DNA from: Haliclystus octoradiatus
Lineage: Eukaryota; Cnidaria; Staurozoa; Stauromedusae; Haliclystidae
DNA: 64,000 nt
Assembly (NCBI GenBank): GCA_916610825.1
Contig: OU744453.1
Location: 3,664,724 to 3,728,723, forward strand
Direction: 5' to 3'
The notes beneath the pieces are model-generated. The model made no database searches. It was not told where the DNA came from and worked only from the letters and a program-made list of their open reading frames with translations. The stretch's first letter is position 1; the number at the start of each line of letters is the position of its first letter. The position numbers and the translations under genes were made by a program. Shown one piece after another: positions 1 to 11,000 of the stretch.

Positions 1-405
1 ATTAAGACAATGAATAGGGGTAAAGTTCTTATCTGAATGTCAAGTTAATCTATTGATAATTAGACTTGTTAATTGTGATTTAAACGAATGATAAAAATGT
101 TAGTCAACGTTTAGACAACAATTTGTTCGAAGATGGTGTAGATAACCCTGTCGAAAGGTCAATCAACCTTCGAGTCGATATAATTAGTGATACAATACTA
201 GTTAACTGAATTTAAAACAACCATTTTATTGTGAAGATGACAAACCACGGCCAAAACGTCAACGGAAATGTATCACTCCACACAATTCATATTTATCAAT
301 TTGTTTTCATTTTTTATTGTTTTGAATGATAAACCTTTACGTTCTTCTCATGATTGTTGTCAATTACTGTTTACTATTTTCTCATACAGCTATACAATTC
401 CTCGT

Positions 406-413
406 TATAAAAG
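406..413 (+). promoter_or_regulatory. Candidate TATA box of PAN-TSP1 gene copy 1
   Basis: TATAAAAG lies about 160 bp upstream of the chosen ATG at 570 and is conserved in the duplicate at 7848-7855. The spacing would allow a 5' UTR of about 130 bases. No transcription data are available. Confidence 0.35.
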
Positions 414-569
414 TTGATACATACCCTTTCCTTAAAGACTATAAAAAATTTAATTCGTAATCATTCTTAATACTTTAATTACATATTGTGCATGATTATA
501 CTAAGTATCCACATTCATATTCTATATCTATATACATGAAATATATTGTCATTCATTCAAAAATTGTAT

Positions 570-3500
570 ATGATGAAATCAGCGACGGAATATCACATAA
601 TTTTACAAATATGGAGCATAATAATGTTGATGTATTCCATCCAAGTAACAGATGGCAATATGAAATATACATTGATGGATAAACAACCAATTGCTGGCAG
701 TAAAGAAATAGAATCATTTCAAGTAAATCATCCAAGTAAATGCGCGGTTCTCTGTGAAATTGAAACATCTTGTAATAGTTTTTTGATTTCAATGATCTCA
801 TTTGGACAATTTCTATGCCTGCTCTTCGATCGATGTTCTCTTAAAACAACAAATATCAATACTACAAATGAGGGATACCCACATTTTTATCGAGTAAGTA
901 TACTATTCATGCTTGAATTTGAACAATTTAAAGACATTATTTTGAGATTTTTATATAAAACTCCTTTGGTGTTGATTTGATAAAAAAAGTCAACGAAAAT
1001 TTTTTTAATTTTTTTTTCATATTAATAAACAACGTTTCGATAGTTTCTATAAATGAGGGATACCCACATTTTAAGTATATTATGTACGAAAAGACTCATT
1101 TCATTCTTTAATTGAAACAATTACAGACAATATTTTGGCACAAGCATAATTTATACTATTACTTACTGAAATAATTTCTGTGAAATATCATTATTTCACT
1201 ATCGACTTCAGCCACTAACAAATGAAGTTCTTGGTAGAATTCTTCTATTTTAAGTATAATTTTACTGATGAATTTAATTATTTATTATTCATCATTTTTG
1301 AAATGAAGGGTTTAGTTTCTATTACTATTATTTCAATTGATCATGTTATAATAATTATTCATTGTAAACAATTGCAAACTTTTTTGATGATTACACTTTT
1401 CCACTGCATGCAGTCTATTCGAAATAAAAATGATATTTGAGGAAGTTTTACACATAGCAATTTGATTAGCAATATTACAACATATAATGAAATGCCGCAA
1501 TCGACCAGGACATTATCCAAATCCCATCTAATGTATTTTGTGAACAACATGAAATGTTATCAATCTTGAATGCTTATGAAAAACATTAAATGTGGATTTT
1601 TTTGCAACGAGGAGTGCCACGTTCTGGAAAATGAACACTTGTTAATAAGTATTCAAGTATTGTACTAACGATGTTTATTGTAGTCTGTGTTACAGACCGC
1701 GAATCATTCACAAAATAATAGGGTCTGTGTGATTTGCGCAGTTCTCTGTCCAGCCACTTTACGAAACATAGAGCGGAAGTTTCTGATAGATGCATGGTAA
1801 ATCTATTGTTCTTAGATAATAAATTCATCAACTCTGTTCGATCAATTAATTGTCATAGCTACGAAGCCTAATATAGAACTTATTTCAATCATGTAAACTG
1901 AAGTAAACAAAGTAATGTGAGAATCCCGGTGAGAATCACCTTAATCTTGCATAATTATGTGACATCAATCTTATTCTGATACGAGGCCAGGATAAAGAAA
2001 CCGTTCAATTCCCACAGACCCTATTCTTTCGTGAATAAATCGCGGTCTGTAACGCAGGCTACGTTTATCGATGATCTATATATATTTTGGTATATAATTT
2101 GTCTTAAATCGTCTATTGTAATCTTGAATGCTAAAGCCCTAAATTGTAATCATTGAATCGTTCTTGATTACCAATTGATTGGAATGTTAATATTTACATT
2201 TTTGACTTTCAGTCTCAAAATATTATTGGATGTCCTGGTAAGTGAATTAGTGAAAATTGCATTCCACGCCATTATTTTAAAGGAAAATGCAGAGTAATTA
2301 ATGGCAATTAGATATTATAGTGGAGCGAAAGACTGCTCATTTTTGTTGTAGATCAAAATTGTATTACGAACAAAACATGATCAATTTGTCATAAGTTATC
2401 TATAGCTTTTAAGTTCAGGAGCATTCAGTCCTTGGTCTGTTAGAGATTTCATCATTTCACTGATAGGAATATTCTGAATTACGCTCAGAACTACACATCG
2501 AGAACTTCATACAAAGTTCTACAACACAATAAAGGGTATATCAGCACGGCAGTCATGTTTTGGGATCTTTGATGTCAACTGGCATAATCACATGGGAAGC
2601 TGGGGGCGAGAAAGCATCAAAGAATACGAGCCCGTAGGGCGAATGTGTTTCAGATTCATAGCATCTCCCTAGCCAACATCTCAATATCAGTATCACAGGA
2701 AAACTAGGGCAGCACTCGAACTGTTTTACAAATATCAAAATCGCTGTTTTTGCACAACCAAATATTCTGAAAAGATAGGTTTCATGGACTTGAGTGAACT
2801 GGTTGAGTTGATAGATTATTGTTCTGAAATATAATGATAATATGCCCATCCTATCGCTTAATAGCCGGATGCCCTTCCTGACGCTTAACATATAGTGCTC
2901 CGGACAGGGATTGAACGCGAGACTCTGTGGGCCGTGGTCCAACGCCCTGGTATGTATTTAAGATTGCATTATTCAAATTTTCTATCCAATGCAACTCAAA
3001 GTAATCTATTCTTTATGAAAAATAGACGTTTGTCTACCTACAAATGTCTACCTACAAATGTCTACCTACTTGGGAGAATGTGCACGTTGTTTTGGTGGCG
3101 GCGCAAGACTTGCAGTCGTTATGTTTATCCTCACAGCACCAACGGCATTTTTTCGGTTTGCTTCACGGTTTTGTTGAAAGCTCAGCATGTGGACGATAGG
3201 TTGCCAGTTTTCGATATTTGATAATAAGTTCGTAGTGAGTTACTTTACTAACTGTTCTGAATCGGAAAAAGCAGCCTCTTTGGAGCAACACAAATCAATA
3301 ACGTCTTGGAGTGTAGGTGATTGTCGTAGCTTCATCAATTTGCGTTTTGCTACCTGGGATGTATTTCTGGCAGTAAGGACCGTGCCAGACAATTTGTTTA
3401 CCGAAGAGCTGGTCTATCAGGGGGGTTTATAAACATCACTGTTTGTTTCAGTAATTGATCTTCTCGGGATTGTCGATGTTACCATCAGATTGACCATTCC

Positions 3501-4520
3501 TCTCATTGTTTGAAAAATCTTCACTGACATCATTCTGAGCCAAGTCTTAAGGAGTTCCTCGTGTGTTTGACATACTAGCTTGTACTTAAAATGATATGGA
3601 TGAAAGTAATATCATTAAATGTAATCTATCATAAGATATATTATTAAATAGTATTGCTTGTGAATAAAGTTGGATAAGTCCTATCAACTGCGCCATGTAA
3701 TAATCAATAATGCAGGGTGAGACAAATCAATACTCAGGGATAGCGAGTGATTTTATATATATAGATAGAGTTTTTATTAGGCGATTCTTTTGTTCCACAG
3801 TCGATGGTTCATGGAGCCCGTGGGGACAATACTCTGCTTGCAGCCGTTCATGTGGAAATGGATATGCCACTAATAAAAGATATTGCAATGACCCAGCACC
3901 AAGTTATGGTGGAATTACCTGTCCAGGTTTAGATCAAAAATCCATCGAATGTGCAACGTTCCCGTGTCCAAGTATGTATTTTGGGTTAGATTATTCAAAT
4001 TCTCTATCCAATTTAACTCGAGTTTCAGCCTTTACGACATCAGATCAAAAATTAAACAATTTCATCATTAATCAATCCAATCCAGTTATTTACAAATTAT
4101 TTTGATCCGATTGAGCGGAATCAGATTCACGATTAGATTAGAGTGTATACCCCCAGATAGTTGCACTTGTTTTAAATTGCTGGCACATTTTTAAAAACTT
4201 TTACATGCCTTTCTAATGCATAAGTAAGAATTGTAATTGTGTTTTTGGTTTTATTTTGTTTATTGATTTTCCATTGTATCTCTAAACCAATCATATTGAT
4301 CAAATCAATTTCGTTATTATACAATTGTTTTTGTTATATAGTCGATGGTTCATGGAGTCAATGGACACAATATTCTTCTTGCAGTTACGTTACATGTGGA
4401 ATTGCACAAGCTACTTTTCTAAGATATTGCAATTCTCCTTTAACACGTTATGGCGGAGTTTACTGTCAAGGGGTGAGCCAAGAATATAGAGATTGTGTGG
4501 AATTGTACCCGTGTCCGCAG
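570..4520 (+). CDS. PAN/Apple-TSP1 secreted protein, copy 1 (spliced, probably truncated)
   Basis: Exons read from splice signals: 570-893, 2213-2237, 3801-3971 and 4342-4520. Exon 1 starts at ATG 570 and encodes a hydrophobic leader followed by a PAN/Apple-like domain with five cysteines (KCAVLCEIETSCNSF, then FLCLLFDRC). It ends at a GTAAGT donor in phase 0. Exon 2 is 25 bp. Exons 3 and 4 each encode a TSP1 repeat opening VDGSWS, with the Cys-Ser-Cys core and YGG...C pattern. Most TSP1 exons here are symmetric phase 1-1, but exon 4 ends in phase 0 (CAG before GTATGT). Joined to the downstream exon at 5845 it reads CAG then TAA, so the product would stop after about 233 aa. PAN and TSP1 modules bind carbohydrate or protein partners outside cells, so an adhesion or recognition role is inferred. 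Expression is unproven and it may be a decaying paralogue. Confidence 0.7.
2213..2237 (+). other. 25-bp microexon of PAN-TSP1 copy 1
   Basis: The 25 bases lie between a pyrimidine-rich acceptor (TTTTTGACTTTCAG) and a GTAAGT donor. They read SQNIIGCP plus one base and convert phase 0 to phase 1, as needed to enter the TSP1 exons. The same microexon is at 13645-13669 in copy 2. Confidence 0.75.
2856..2951 (-). mobile_element. tRNA-derived SINE fragment at the duplication break
   Basis: On the minus strand this reads a B-box-like stretch, then CTGTCCGGAGCACTATA, then GTCAGGAAGGGCATCCGGCT. The same string occurs on the plus strand at about 53725-53782. It begins exactly where homology between the two PAN-TSP1 copies stops. 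The bases after it (2952 on) resemble the 5' end of introns that follow TSP1 exons elsewhere in the window. Confidence 0.6.
3040..3435 (-). pseudogene. LTR-retrotransposon gag remnant with zinc-knuckle-like end
   Basis: Minus-strand translation gives KLMKLRQSPTLQDVIDLC, then KEAAFSDSEQL and a stop. Further on it gives KKCRWCCEDKHNDCKSCAA and KTTCTF. This resembles the C-terminal gag region and first zinc knuckle of Gypsy/Mag-type retrotransposons. Stops and frame changes show it is dead. A triplicated TCTACCTACAAATG-like stretch lies at about 3032-3072. No LTRs or pol were seen beside it. Confidence 0.4.
3801..3971 (+). other. TSP1 exon of PAN-TSP1 copy 1
   Basis: A 171-bp exon, phase 1 at both ends, flanked by TTCCACAG and GTATGT. 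It encodes VDGSWSPWGQYSACSRSCG and onward with YGGITCPG and FPCP. It is a complete single TSP1 repeat with a WxxW-type tryptophan pattern and six cysteines. Confidence 0.85.
4342..4520 (+). other. Second TSP1 exon of copy 1, asymmetric phase
   Basis: It encodes VDGSWSQWTQYSSCS, then YGGVYCQG and LYPCPQ. It begins in phase 1 after TATATAG but ends in phase 0 at CAG before GTATGT, unlike its paralogous exons. That shifts the frame into the next recognisable exon. Confidence 0.75.
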
Positions 4521-5159
4521 GTATGTATTCTAGATAAGATTATTCAGTTGAAGTTAATATGATCCAATTTGTCATTAGAATCGGATTCCGGATTAATGAT
4601 AATTGCATATCTTGGATGCATAGCTATAAACAAGATAATACATGTGAGAACGAAGATACAGAATGCATCTATTGAAAACACAAATTTAACCAATTCTCAA
4701 AAGAAGTAAAACTTTCTCTACCAAAACAGCTGATCTTTTGTTTGATTTATTTTCCCGCCAAAGCTGCCAAAACGTCACGACGCCATTGTTTTTCCCTCCA
4801 AGAAAATGGCGGAAGTCAGCGACAGAGGAGGTCACGTGGTTAGCGCTCTATATCTTATACCTCTATGCTCTAAACCAATTAAGTTGATCGAATAAATTTC
4901 ATTACTATCTAATTACTTCTCACTATATGCTGCTATATATAATATAGTTTTAATGGTTATTTTTGTATGTTGTCCTGAGAAATTATTTTACTTCAGTAAC
5001 TTCTACACTTTTGGTATATGGAGACGCTCAAATGGTACCATTTTTAAAATCCAGAAAACATTTTGAGGTATCATTTTGACACTTTTCAATGTTTTCATTT
5101 TTGCAAACAAATTTTGCCTATAAATTTTTTGTTTTTTTCTTTATTTTCGGCCAATTCTG

Positions 5160-5541
5160 TAATTCATCAAATTATATTCAACGCAAATGTGTAGGACCAA
5201 TATTACGAAATTTATGTTTAACAACAGAGTGATACCATGGTGGAACTCACTACCGGACTTTGCAGTTAATTCTAAGACTGTCAAAGAGTTCAATTCATCA
5301 CTCGAAAAAGTAAACACGTTATCACATTGCAAAATTTTTGGCTATGGTTAATCAGTTAATCATTGCAACAATATCTTTAAATTGATTACTTATTTACAAT
5401 CAATTTATCACACATTAATTATCTTCTTATTCATGTATTATATATATATTACTTAGGCCACATGTTAGTGAGGGTGCAAACTCTCCTTTGTTCTTGCCTG
5501 TCACTTTTTGGCAAATAAATGAATGAATGAATGAATGAATT
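5160..5541 (+). mobile_element. 5'-truncated LINE (CR1-like) 3' end
   Basis: Plus-strand translation shows NRVIPWWNSLPDFAVNS and KTVKEFNSSLEKV before a stop near 5349. This matches the conserved C-terminal tail of CR1/Jockey-group reverse transcriptases (R-V...W-N-x-L-P...F). About 165 bp of 3' UTR follows, ending in tandem GAAT at about 5515-5540, a typical LINE tail. The rest of the element is missing. Confidence 0.6.
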
Positions 5542-5844
5542 ATATTTAAGGTATCTATTCACCTTGGGAAATATTTTTATGGTGATTCTACCAAAGTTCC
5601 ATTTGAACAACCCCGTCAAAGCGCAATGGAAGTTACCCCGCGGGGAATATGACTCTTTCCTAATGCCCTATATGCAATAGAAATCGGATGTAAATCATTG
5701 CATTCTCCAATGCTCCACCTGAGTTTGGACAATTTTCCTTTCTCTTAACCTGTTTTAATCAATATCCCTTGCTCCCCAGCTTGTTCATCAATTATATTGT
5801 GATATGAGATTGATTTTCTTTTCTTCTCTGGTAATACTCTATAG

Positions 5845-5995
5845 TAATATATGGAGATTAGAGGCTACGCCAGTGTCTGCCTGAAAATATACCTTGAACT
5901 GTTGGTGCCCACTATGAAGAAGTTATAACAGGAAATGTGGCTGTCCGTATCCAGGAAATGACGCAATATCTTGTCAAGGGCGATCAATTATACCT
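5845..5995 (+). pseudogene. Degenerate terminal exon of PAN-TSP1 copy 1
   Basis: It follows a good acceptor (TACTCTATAG) and is homologous to the intact terminal exon at 16591-16757: the shared CGxPYPGND...CQG motif is clear. In the phase-1 frame it has stops, including TAG where copy 2 has a Trp codon and TGA where copy 2 has a Cys codon. It therefore cannot encode the C-terminal domain. If spliced from 4520 in phase 0, its first triplet is TAA. Confidence 0.6.
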
Positions 5996-7000
5996 TATTT
6001 AATTACACCTATATGGTACTTATAATCACTGTTTGGAATTTAATTATATATATGCTTAAAGATGTTAATAAATTATGTTATTTATGTTATGTATGTATAA
6101 TGGATGTTATGCTATGTTATGTTATATATTAAACATATATTATGTTATGCTATACAATGGTTGATTATTACGCTATAGTATTGCATATTATCATATAATC
6201 ATGTTCTAATCCGGAATCTACGGTACTATAGATATTCATGGCTGTAAATCCTAGGGTGTGCGTGTTGCATCCAATAAAATTGTTGACAAAATTGCAAAAT
6301 CGTGAGATTTTGAAGGTATCACAGTAATGAAGCTCCCAAATATTTAAAGGCTATGCCCTTTTTTCTTGCAAAATCCCGATTGTATTGCTTGAAACATATT
6401 ATCAAGCTTATATTTCCGCTAAACAATTGGCTAACAATTGATTACTGGTCGAAAAATGAATTATAGAACCTGCATATTATAGAGAATCCAAATAGAAGTT
6501 AGAATAATTTCAATCAGAGCTCCGGTCAGACTCCAAATCACTAAAACAATAGACTGTAATCCAAACATCAATTAAACATCAATTAAAAAAAACATTCCTA
6601 TAAAAGATTTCCATTTATATACCCAGAACGCAGCAGAAACAGAATGCTAGAAATTTCAGATATGAGATGAATTAATGAAAAATATACAAAATCTTCGATG
6701 CATATCCTAATTCAAATATGATTAGTATTGTATGGCTGGAGAATAAAATGCAACACTTATGATATCAAATTAAAATGTAATAGGTTAATGTGATACGCTC
6801 ATACGTTTATAAAAGGCGGTTTCACGCCAACCTTAGTCAAGAAACGAACATTTCGTGATAAAACCAGCACATTTCGGGATCATTATTCCAGAAACCAGCA
6901 TATATGCATACATGCATCAAACAATTTATGGGTGTCTGAGCCTTCCTAGATCCCCACTCTTGCATCTTATCTTCCGGAACTTATGCTTTGCAAGTGCGTT
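5996..7000. other. Intergenic stretch, no gene seen
   Basis: AT-rich DNA with short ATG-TTAT repeats near 6060-6170. No convincing exon or RNA gene was seen on either strand. Confidence 0.5.
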
Positions 7001-7004
7001 GATT

Positions 7005-7190
7005 AGCCCAGAGGGAGGGGGTACTTCTGTAATTTTTACGACCAAAAAAGGAAAAATTATAAACATTTTAAAAATCTCTCAATAATTGAAAATTTAAAAT
7101 CTCACAAGAATCTGGTTAGTCAGCCTTGAAAAAAATGGCACGTCACCGTACAGCCGATGTGTGGATGTCCCTCCGGGCGATTAGCAGAGT
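7005..7190. mobile_element. Short terminal-inverted-repeat element (GGGGGTACT family)
   Basis: It opens GGGAGGGGGTACTTC and closes with GGCACGTCACCGTACAGCC followed by TGTCCCTCCGGG. The arms match the ends of the better-preserved copies at 27213-27535 and 33686-33985. It shares an internal ACAAGAATCTGG segment with the copy at 57530-57790. No ORF; a non-autonomous DNA element is inferred. Confidence 0.5.
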
Positions 7191-7847
7191 AATATCCCAT
7201 GAGAGAAAGACAAATGGGATTTCCTCATGGATTTACTTAACATCGCGTGAGTGCGTTATCGTAAACAAAGCTAGCATAATGAAGAATAGAACACACATAT
7301 AAATCATATCAATCAGCTAATGTATGAAGAGGTTGAGTTAATTTAATAGAAGTTACAATATAAATAAGTATGCAAAGCCCGATAGAATTCAAGTCAAGTT
7401 GAATCTATGTCCTGAACTTGAGTTATCACATATAAGAATGTTTATTAAGACAATGAATAGGGGTAAAGTTCTTATCTGAATGTCAAGTTAATCTATTGAT
7501 AATTAGACTTGTTAATTGTGATTTAAACGAATGATAAAAATGTTAGTCAACGTTTTGACAACAATTTGTTCGAAGATGGTGTAGATAACCCTGTCGAAAG
7601 GTCAATCAACCTTCGAGTCGATATAATTAGTGATACAATACTAGTTAACTGAATTTAAAACAACCAGTTATTGTGAAGATGACAAACCACGGCCAAAACG
7701 TCAACGGAAATGTATCACTCCACACAATTCATATTTATCAATTTGTTTTCATTTTTTATTGTTTTGAATGATAAACCTTTACGTTCTTCTCATGATTGTT
7801 GTCAATTACTGTTTACTATTTTCTCATACAGCTATACAATTCCTCGT

Positions 7848-7855
7848 TATAAAAG
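7848..7855 (+). promoter_or_regulatory. Candidate TATA box of PAN-TSP1 gene copy 2
   Basis: TATAAAAG at the same distance from the ATG (8012) as in copy 1. It was duplicated with the gene. Confidence 0.35.
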
Positions 7856-8011
7856 TTGATACATACCTTTTCCTTAAAGACTATACAAAATTTAATTCGT
7901 AATCATTCTTAATACTTTAATTACATATTGTGCATGATTATACTAAGTATCCACATTCATATTCTATATCTATATACATGAAATATATTGTCATTCATTC
8001 AAAAATTGTAT

Positions 8012-11000
8012 ATGATGAAATCAGCGACGGAATATCACATAATTTTACAAATATGGAGCATAATAATTTTGATGTATTCCATCCAAGTAACAGATGGCAA
8101 TATGAAATATACATTGATGGATAAACAACCAATTGCTGGCAGTAAAGAAATAGAATCATTTCAAGTAAATCATCCAAGTAAATGCGCGGTTCTCTGTGAA
8201 ATTGAAACATCTTGTAATAGTTTTTTGATTTCAATGATCTCATTTGGACAATTTCTATGCCTGCTCTTCGATCGATGTTCTCTTAAAACAACAAATATCA
8301 ATACTACAAATGAGGGATACCCACATTTTTATCGAGTAAGTATACTATTCATGCTTGAATTTGAACAATTTAAAGACTTTAATTTGAGATTTTTATATAA
8401 AACTCCTTTGGTGTTGATTTGATAAAAAAAGTCAACGAAAATTTTTTTCATTTTTTTTTCATATTAATAAACAACGTTTCGATAGTTTCTATAAATGAGG
8501 GATACCCACATTTTAAGTATATTATGTACGAAAAGACTCATTTCATTCTTTAATTGAAACAATTACAGACAATATTTTGGCACAAGCATAATTTATACTA
8601 TTACTTACTGAAATAATTTCTGTGAAATATCATTATTTCACTATCGACTTCAGCCACTAACAAATGAAGTTCTTGGTAGAATTCTTCTATTTTAAGTATA
8701 ATTTTACTGATGAATTTAATTATTTATTATTCATCATTTTTGAAATGAAGGGTTTAGTTTCTATTACTATTATTTCAATTGATGTTATAATAATTATTCA
8801 TTGTAAACAATTGCAAACTTTTTTGATGATTACACTTTTCCACTGCATGCAGTCTATTCGAAATAAAAATGGTATTTGAAGAAGTTTTACGCATAGCAAT
8901 TTGATTAGCAATATTACAATATATAATGAAATGCCACAATCGACCAGGACATTATCCAAATCCCATCTAATGTATTTTGTGAACAACATGAAATGTTATC
9001 AATCTTGAATGCTTATGAAAAACATTAAATGTGGATTTTTTTGCAACGAGGAGTGCCATGTTCTGGGAAATGAACACTTGTTAATAAGTATTCAAGTATT
9101 GTACTAACGATGTTTATTGTAGTCTGTGTTACAGACCGCGAATCATTCACAAAATAATAGGGTCTGTGTGATTTGCGCAGTTCTCTGTCCAGCCACTTTA
9201 CGAAACATAGAGCGGAAGTTTCTGATAGATGCATGGTAAATCTATTGTTCTTAGATAATAAATTCATCAACTCTGTTCGATCAATTAATTGTCATAGCTA
9301 CGAAGCCTAATATAGAACTTATTTCAATCATGTAAACTGAAGTAAACAAAGTAATGTGAGAATCCCGGTGAGAATCACCTTATTGTGTGTGTATCACGCT
9401 TCTCCGTCCCAGGACACTGCGCGGTCAACAATCGTCCGCCATGTTTTTCTTTCTTTAGTTAATGCTTTTATTTGTGTTAAATTTAGTTTACGTTTGAATG
9501 TTTTTCCAGGATTTATATTAGTTTTTATGTTCATTTCTACGTTCATTAATTTTAAATCATTTTCTATCAATTTCAACCATGTATATTTTTGTGCTCCACG
9601 AGGCTTTGGCCAGAATTTTTCTGCCTCTTTCAATGCTTGCTTGGCTGGAGTGTGATCTGGTAGTCTTTGTAGATGGCCATACCATTTTAAACGTCTGGCT
9701 TTAATCTCGAGGCTCCATGGTGATTGATTTGTGAATTTGTACAGGTTAGCATTCGTTGTTTTATCTTCCCATGTCAAATTCATTATTCTTCTTAAGAATT
9801 TTCTTTGAAGTATGTTTATTTGATGTTCGTTATTGTTTGTTAGTGTCCATAACTCACAGTTGTAGAAAAAAATACTTTCTACGTGTGTTCTAAAAATTCT
9901 CATTTTGATTTCAATGTTTATCTTTTTATCTTCGAATAAATACTTTAGTTTATTATATGCGCTTATCGCTAAAATCTTTCTTCTATGTATATCTTTGTCA
10001 GTGTCTAGCATGCTTCCTAGGTATTTGCATGTTTTCCATTCGTCATTATCTTTCTCTCTTTTGATTTTATATTCTTCTGTTTTTGTGTCATTTACTTGTA
10101 GATTATACTTTTTCAACATAGATGGTATTTCTTTTCTTATTTTTTGTAATTCTTGATGAGTATTTGTAATGTAACTTATATCATCAGCATATTGCTGGTC
10201 TATTAAAATTCTATTCTTTTTTTCAATGGTATATGTGTGATCGTGTGTATATGGTGGATTGATTATATTTTTAGTTGTGCTTAATGCATTAGCTAAGTAA
10301 ATTATGAATAACAAGGGACTGAGACAGTCACCTTGTGGTACACCTATATTACTAACTATATTATTTCCTATATTGTTATTTATTTTTACTTTCAAAACTA
10401 CATTTTCTATAAGTATTTTTATCATATGTAATTCGTCTTCATCGACTACTTCTTTTAAAATATTTACAATGTGGTCACGTTTTACAGTATCAAAGGCCTT
10501 AGACATATCTAATAACAATAAGAATATGTTGTAATCTTCTGAGGTTATAGCCTTTTCTGCTAGGATCTTGAAAGCAAAGACTTGTTCAGTGGTGCTCCTC
10601 CCTTGCTGGTAAGCTGATTGTGATTTTGGGATTAGCACCATGAACTTATCTAGACAGCGCCTCAGCATGCATATAGCCAATATTTTCCTGAGTGAGGACA
10701 AGAGAATCACTGGTCTCAGGTTTGCTGCAGGTCCAGGCTTTTTACCTGGTTTAGGGAGGGGTACTAATAAGCCTTCTTTAATCTCTCTTGGGTACGTTCC
10801 TGTTCTTGAAATGTCATTAAATATGTTGGAAATCAGTTGACAGAGCTCATCAGGACCATATTTTAGAAATTCGGCATGCAAGGAGTCAATTCCCGGGCTT
10901 TTACCATTTTTTAAACTTTTGATCGCATCTTTTATTTCTTTCTCTGTGAAGGGGATTTTCATTTCTACGGGATTTATGTTGTGGATTTCTTTTTCTGATG

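Larger units (their letters stand above)
1..2855 (+). repeat. Segmental duplication, copy 1 (runs off the left edge)
   Basis: This stretch recurs in the same orientation at 7444-14287 with few differences by eye: single-base changes and small indels. It carries the promoter region, exon 1, intron 1 and a 25-bp exon 2 of a PAN-TSP1 gene. The homology begins before the window. It ends at 2855, where copy 1 continues into a SINE-like fragment and copy 2 continues into a TSP1 exon. Copy 1 has the empty site for the LINE found in copy 2, around 1931-1942. Confidence 0.93.

Noticed and set aside
2553-2942. 129-codon minus-strand ORF in the duplication
   Set aside because: It lies in intron sequence, is only partly open in the duplicate at 13985-14290, and has no recognised domain.
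10190-10200. CTGATGA on the minus strand
   Set aside because: It encodes the ADD of the reverse-transcriptase YADD motif; no ribozyme arms.
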